DNA of 64,000 nucleotides from Robinsoniella peoriensis (lineage in GTDB: Bacteria > Bacillota > Clostridia > Lachnospirales > Lachnospiraceae): assembly GCF_042680125.1 (NCBI RefSeq), contig NZ_JBHTNY010000001.1. One strand, 5' to 3'. Every line of letters begins with the position of its first letter. Position 1 is the stretch's first letter. This document shows positions 61,019-64,000 of this stretch, piece by piece. Position numbers and translations under genes: made by a program. The notes below the pieces were generated by a model, which saw only the letters and a list, made by a program, of their open reading frames with translations, ran no database searches and was not told the origin of the DNA.

Positions 61019-61051
61019 TATGACCAGTGTGTGACTGGATTGTTATATACT
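61019..61051 (+). promoter_or_regulatory. SARP-like promoter C of the second TasA-like group
   Basis: TATGACC (61019-61025), 4-bp spacer, TGTGACT (61030-61036), 9 nt, TATACT (61046-61051). Same geometry as promoters A and B, with one change in the first heptamer. Confidence 0.78.
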
Positions 61052-61114
61052 GGATATATAAGATAGGAAAACATAAAGAGCCAATAAATAAGAAAAGGAA
61101 TAGGAGATAATAAG

Positions 61115-61738
61115 ATGAAGAAGAAAAGTTTAATCACAATGGTAGCGGCAGTTTGTTTGACAGGTGTAGTAATGGTTGGAGCAACTTTAGCGTACTTAAC
61201 AAGCACGTCAGACGTAGCACAAAATACATTTACAGTTGGTAAAGTTAATATCGATCTGGATGAAAAAACCGGTGAAACAGATAGTGATTTTACAAAAGAA
61301 ACAGACTGGAATGATGCCACAGACGGTAAAAATATGTATCCGGGACAGGAAGTTGCTAAGAGACCGGTCGTAACAGTTAAGGCTGATTCTTCTGATTGCT
61401 GGGTGTACGTTCAGGTAAGCGGAGCAGATGAATTAGTAAGCAAAAAATTTACAATTGCCGGCTGGGATAGCAATAACTGGATTAAGACAGATAGAACTGA
61501 AACTTTAAATGGTATCTACAAATATAAAGAAAAAGTATTAAAACAAGACACAAATAAATTACTTCCTCCTGTATTTACAAGCGTTCAGTATAATGAAAAA
61601 GCAGAAGGTAACGTAGACGGTACTGTTGGAACAGTAAAGGTTGTTGCAGCTGCAATTCAGGCTGATGGTATTGATGAAGCAAAAGCACTGAAAGAAGCTA
61701 CTGCACAGTTAAGTAAAGCATTAAATCCAGAGGCATAG
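61115..61738 (+). CDS. SipW-dependent TasA-like exported protein
   Basis: A 207-residue protein with the SipW-type signal (ITMVAAVCLTGVVMVGATLA followed by YLTSTSD) and mature start NTFTVGKVNIDLDE. Further features are GQEVAKRPVVTVKADSSDCW and a late VKVVAAAIQADGIDEAKALK. AGGAG precedes the ATG. It is under SARP-like promoter C. Likely a fibre-forming or accessory matrix protein. Confidence 0.86.
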   Translation: MKKKSLITMVAAVCLTGVVMVGATLAYLTSTSDVAQNTFTVGKVNIDLDEKTGETDSDFTKETDWNDATDGKNMYPGQEVAKRPVVTVKADSSDCWVYVQVSGADELVSKKFTIAGWDSNNWIKTDRTETLNGIYKYKEKVLKQDTNKLLPPVFTSVQYNEKAEGNVDGTVGTVKVVAAAIQADGIDEAKALKEATAQLSKALNPEA

Positions 61739-61777
61739 ACAACGAAAACATCATTAAATCAGCATATAATTTATTGT

Positions 61778-61821
61778 AAATATACCCCAAATATAACACT
61801 AAATATAACCACGGATATAAT
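61778..61821 (+). promoter_or_regulatory. AAATATA repeats and -10 before the 61847 gene
   Basis: AAATATA occurs at 61778, 61789 and 61801 (periods 11 and 12), then TATAAT at 61816-61821. It could be a second promoter; read-through from promoter C is also possible. Confidence 0.35.
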
Positions 61822-61846
61822 AAAGAGAGGATAGGTAAATATAATT

Positions 61847-62455
61847 ATGAAAAAGAAAAAAATATTAACTATGGTAGCAGCAGTAGCATTAGTAGCAGTA
61901 ATCGGAGTAGGGGCAACTTTAGCATATTTCACAGATAAAGACAGTAAAACAAACGTTGTAACAATGGGAAAAGTAGATATCGATTTAGAAGAGCCGGAGT
62001 TTAGTAAAAATCCGGATGATACAATTACGGACGTAAAGCCAAATCAGAGTATTGTAAAAGACCCTAAAATTACAGTAGCAGAAGGTTCTTTAGAAGCATA
62101 TGTGCGTGCCAAAATTGAGTTTGAAGGTTTAAGTGAAAAACAAATTGAAGAGATTTTACCATTGATTGATATTGATACTCAAAAATGGTTTTTATCAACA
62201 GACGGATACTATTATTATCAGGATCCAATGAAGGCTGGAGCATCAGATTATCTGTTCCAAACCGTAAAAATACCGGAAAACTGGGGCAATGAAGTATCTG
62301 GTGTGACATTTAAGATTAATGTTTTTGCAGAAGCTATTCAGGCTGATAGCTTTACTCCATATTCAGAACGTGGTTTAATTATGGGATGGAAAGATTCAGA
62401 AGGAAATGATATTCAGGCAGAAACAAATAAAATAGTTCCAACAGAAGTACAGTAA
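61847..62455 (+). CDS. SipW-dependent TasA-like exported protein
   Basis: A 202-residue protein, MKKKKILTMVAAVALVAVIG then VGATLAYFTDKDSKTNVVTM, a textbook SipW-substrate start, and mature KVDIDLEEPEFSKNPDD. The PNQSIVKDPKITVAEGSLEA segment and FKINVFAEAIQADSFTPY match the protein encoded at 62912. The ribosome site AGAGAGGATAGG is rather far from the ATG. Closest relative within the window: the 62912 product. Confidence 0.86.
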   Translation: MKKKKILTMVAAVALVAVIGVGATLAYFTDKDSKTNVVTMGKVDIDLEEPEFSKNPDDTITDVKPNQSIVKDPKITVAEGSLEAYVRAKIEFEGLSEKQIEEILPLIDIDTQKWFLSTDGYYYYQDPMKAGASDYLFQTVKIPENWGNEVSGVTFKINVFAEAIQADSFTPYSERGLIMGWKDSEGNDIQAETNKIVPTEVQ

Positions 62456-62489
62456 ACAGGATAGCAATTAGCAGTAAATACTCACTAGA

Positions 62490-62641
62490 GCGTGTTTGAA
62501 ATTCATCGCCTGATCTGATAGCTCCGCTAATCAGGGTGCAGCCGTGCAAATTAAGAACGTATCCCCACTACGCCGCCAATTTTGCACTGCCCTCCCGCAA
62601 GGTGGAGCAGTCAGCCGCATACGGGCAGTGTGAAAACACGC
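62490..62641. repeat. MITE-like structured repeat element
   Basis: A 152-bp GC-richer block bounded by GCGTGTTT (62490-62497) and its exact reverse complement AAACACGC (62634-62641). It contains internal dyads: CACTGCCC/GGGCAGTG (62585-62592 with 62623-62630) and CCTGAT/ATCAGG near the left end. No coding frame or clear target duplication. Another dyad, TGAAGTTT/AAACTTCA, lies just outside at 62643-62668. Composition differs from the AT-rich genes on both sides. Confidence 0.6.
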
Positions 62642-62696
62642 TTGAAGTTTATAAAATAACAAACTTCAGCAGCTTATTAGCGGGAAAATCAGCCTG

Positions 62697-62912
62697 ATGG
62701 CTCAACGGAAGAAAGGAATGGATTCTAGACGTATGGGTGGTTCAAATAAAAACGAAGAAAAGACGTTTATTGTTACAGTAAAAAGCAGAAAAAATCAGAC
62801 ATGGCAGGGAACGGTAAACTGGGTGGAAGAAAAAAGAATACAGCCATTTCGTAGTGCTTTAGAATTAATCCGTTTGATGGATTCTGCCATAGGTGTAGAG
62901 GAGGAAGAGTAA
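62697..62912 (+). CDS. Small TWQG-domain protein, 71 residues
   Basis: A 71-residue soluble protein: a basic head (MAQRKKGMDSRRMGG), then TFIVTVKSRKNQTWQGTVNW and FRSALELIRLMDSAIG, ending in acidic residues. It aligns with the C-terminus of the protein encoded at 55202. The start is uncertain: ATGs at 62697 and 62718 are both possible and neither has an ideal ribosome site. Its TAA overlaps the next ATG by one base, so it is coupled to the TasA-like gene at 62912. Function unknown. Confidence 0.65.
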   Translation: MAQRKKGMDSRRMGGSNKNEEKTFIVTVKSRKNQTWQGTVNWVEEKRIQPFRSALELIRLMDSAIGVEEEE

Positions 62913-63523
62913 TGGTTAAGAAAAAAATAGCGCTGTTGGTTACGACAGCTGCACTTATAGGTCTTGTAACCGTAGGAGCTACATTAGCGTGGTTCACGGA
63001 TAAAGATACAGCGAATAATAAACTGGCAGTTGGTTTTGTAAGTGTAGAGATTGATGAACCAAACTATAAAGAAGAGAATTATCAGGCATTATTGCCGGGT
63101 GATCCAATTTGGAAAGATCCCACAATTAATCTGGCAGCTGAAAGCCAGGATTCCTATATCCGTATTGCAGCGCCAAAGGTAACCGTAAATGAGGTGGATT
63201 ATCCTTTGTTTAATCAAGATGGATCTTCTGATTTTGGGTCGGTTTTAAATGAAAATTGGGTACTGAAAGGTGATTACATTTATTATAAGAACATTGTATC
63301 TGGAAATGATAAGGTTCCGCTGTTGAAAGAGCTGGGAAGCGAAGGCAATATCTATACAATGCAAATTCCTACATCATGGACAAATGCTTTTAATTCCGCG
63401 AAGATAGAGATTGTCTTTAATGTAGAAGCAATTCAGGCAAGGAATGTAACACCGGATTTTGGAAAAGACGCACCATGGCCGGTTAGCAGCCCGGATGAAA
63501 TTATAGAATATCAGGCCAAATAA
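62912..63523 (+). CDS. SipW-dependent TasA-like exported protein
   Basis: A 203-residue protein with MVKKKIALLVTTAALIGLVT then VGATLAWFTDKDTANNKLAV as SipW-type signal, and a mature FVSVEIDEPNYKEENYQALL. PGDPIWKDPTINLAAESQDS and VFNVEAIQARNVTPDFGKD parallel the protein encoded at 61847. GAGGAGGAAG precedes the ATG. Fifth SipW substrate of the locus. Confidence 0.86.
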   Translation: MVKKKIALLVTTAALIGLVTVGATLAWFTDKDTANNKLAVGFVSVEIDEPNYKEENYQALLPGDPIWKDPTINLAAESQDSYIRIAAPKVTVNEVDYPLFNQDGSSDFGSVLNENWVLKGDYIYYKNIVSGNDKVPLLKELGSEGNIYTMQIPTSWTNAFNSAKIEIVFNVEAIQARNVTPDFGKDAPWPVSSPDEIIEYQAK

Positions 63524-63549
63524 AATCATATAATGTATTAATATTTATT

Positions 63550-63581
63550 AAGGACGGAAGATTGTTTAATCTTCCGTCCTT
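63550..63581 (+). terminator. Terminator ending the SipW locus
   Basis: A perfect 14-bp stem (63550-63563 with 63568-63581) with 4-nt loop; the trailing T-run is short and interrupted. Confidence 0.75.
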
Positions 63582-63609
63582 AATTGCAGAATAAGGATGA
63601 GAATACGCT

Positions 63610-64000
63610 ATGGCAACTGACCAAAAAATAGAAAATCTTCTGAATCTGGCGCTGGATGCCACTCCGGAAGAACGGGAAAAATCACTGACGTTAGATGTGG
63701 GGTATGATCCGGTGGACCAGAAGTGGGAAATTATCGTAAAGTACTCAGGGGATATCTCAAGGCTTGAGAGTGAAGACATCCAGGTAGTGGAATTAATCAA
63801 TGAATACGCAATCATAACATTACCGGAATCTAAAATTGATTACCTGGCGGCACAGCCAGAGGTTGAATTTATTGAAAAGCCGAAGAGGCTGTTTTTCTCG
63901 GTTAATCAGGGGAGGGCAGCATCCTGCATGAATGTGCTTCAGACACCGGCTTTTAATTTAAATGGGGAGGGCATTATTGTTGCAGTTATTGACTCGGGGG
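63610..64000 (+). CDS. S8-family (subtilisin-like) Csp-type protease, N-terminal part
   Basis: The first 130 residues of a protein that runs off the window. After an N-terminal prodomain-like part (VGYDPVDQKWEIIVKYSGDI; VELINEYAIITLPESKIDYL) comes FSVNQGRAASCMNVLQTP and then GIIVAVIDSG, which contains the catalytic Asp of the S8 triad. This layout is that of Clostridia CspA/B/C-like S8 proteases, which may act in germination or on the surface. The His and Ser motifs would lie beyond base 64000, so activity cannot be judged. Confidence 0.88.
   Translation, partial: MATDQKIENLLNLALDATPEEREKSLTLDVGYDPVDQKWEIIVKYSGDISRLESEDIQVVELINEYAIITLPESKIDYLAAQPEVEFIEKPKRLFFSVNQGRAASCMNVLQTPAFNLNGEGIIVAVIDSG

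Noticed and set aside
51284..63523. Prophage or conjugative element origin for the surface locus
   Set aside because: No integrase, terminase, relaxase or attachment repeats were found; only a MITE-like block is present.

Overview
The window looks like a chromosomal segment of a low-to-moderate GC Clostridia, most likely a gut Lachnospiraceae (Blautia/Dorea-like). Grounds: AGGAGG ribosome sites and sigma-A promoters throughout, a tRNA-Pro T-box, the archaeal-type ProRS paired with a free ProX deacylase, a PPi-type phosphofructokinase, SipW/TasA-type exported proteins and a Csp-like S8 protease. No rRNA, tRNA, CRISPR array, prophage or intact insertion sequence was seen.

Layout. (1) 174-5980: a DUF402 protein and AraC regulator diverge from L-fucose isomerase; then a PTS EIIC-EAL fusion. 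(2) 6084-13657: a LacI-led operon with a sugar-binding lipoprotein, two ABC permeases, a PIG-L deacetylase, a cysteine desulfidase-like protein and a PfkB kinase. (3) 13662-21081: dCache-GGDEF-EAL enzyme, EamA transporter, T-box/proS/proX, PPi-PFK. (4) 21213-26094: a small membrane protein and kdpDE, with 11-bp direct repeats upstream of both, and no kdpFABC. (5) 26312-32163: livJ and livHMGF plus a cytidylate-kinase-like protein. (6) 32179-34129: citrate synthase-MarR operon with paired TTGC-N4-GCAA operators. (7) 34355-45904: alpha-galactoside locus (GH36, YesL, binding protein, two permeases, two AraC regulators, GH4 MelA), interrupted by an Rpn-type nuclease gene. (8) 45923-51032: a 17-bp minisatellite and a reduced type IV pilus operon (PilT, PilC, small pilin-like proteins, transglutaminase lipoprotein). 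(9) 51122-63581: a surface-structure locus with five SipW-type substrates, SipW, two membrane-anchored proteins, a 1346-residue fibro-slime adhesin and a BTAD/SARP-like regulator. (10) 63610-64000: start of an S8 protease.

The most notable signal is in region 9. Three promoters (51122, 55677, 61019) share one layout: two TGTGAC-type heptamers at 11-bp period, then exactly 9 nt to a TATAnT -10. This resembles SARP target promoters of Streptomyces, and the locus encodes a SARP-like OmpR-HTH/BTAD protein (53961-55190) whose C-terminus looks like a degenerate GGDEF domain. With two EAL proteins also in the window, and PilT and biofilm-type secreted proteins nearby, a surface-attachment programme possibly linked to cyclic dinucleotides is a reasonable inference. 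Neither ABC sugar operon carries its own ATPase, so both probably use a shared MsmK-type subunit elsewhere.
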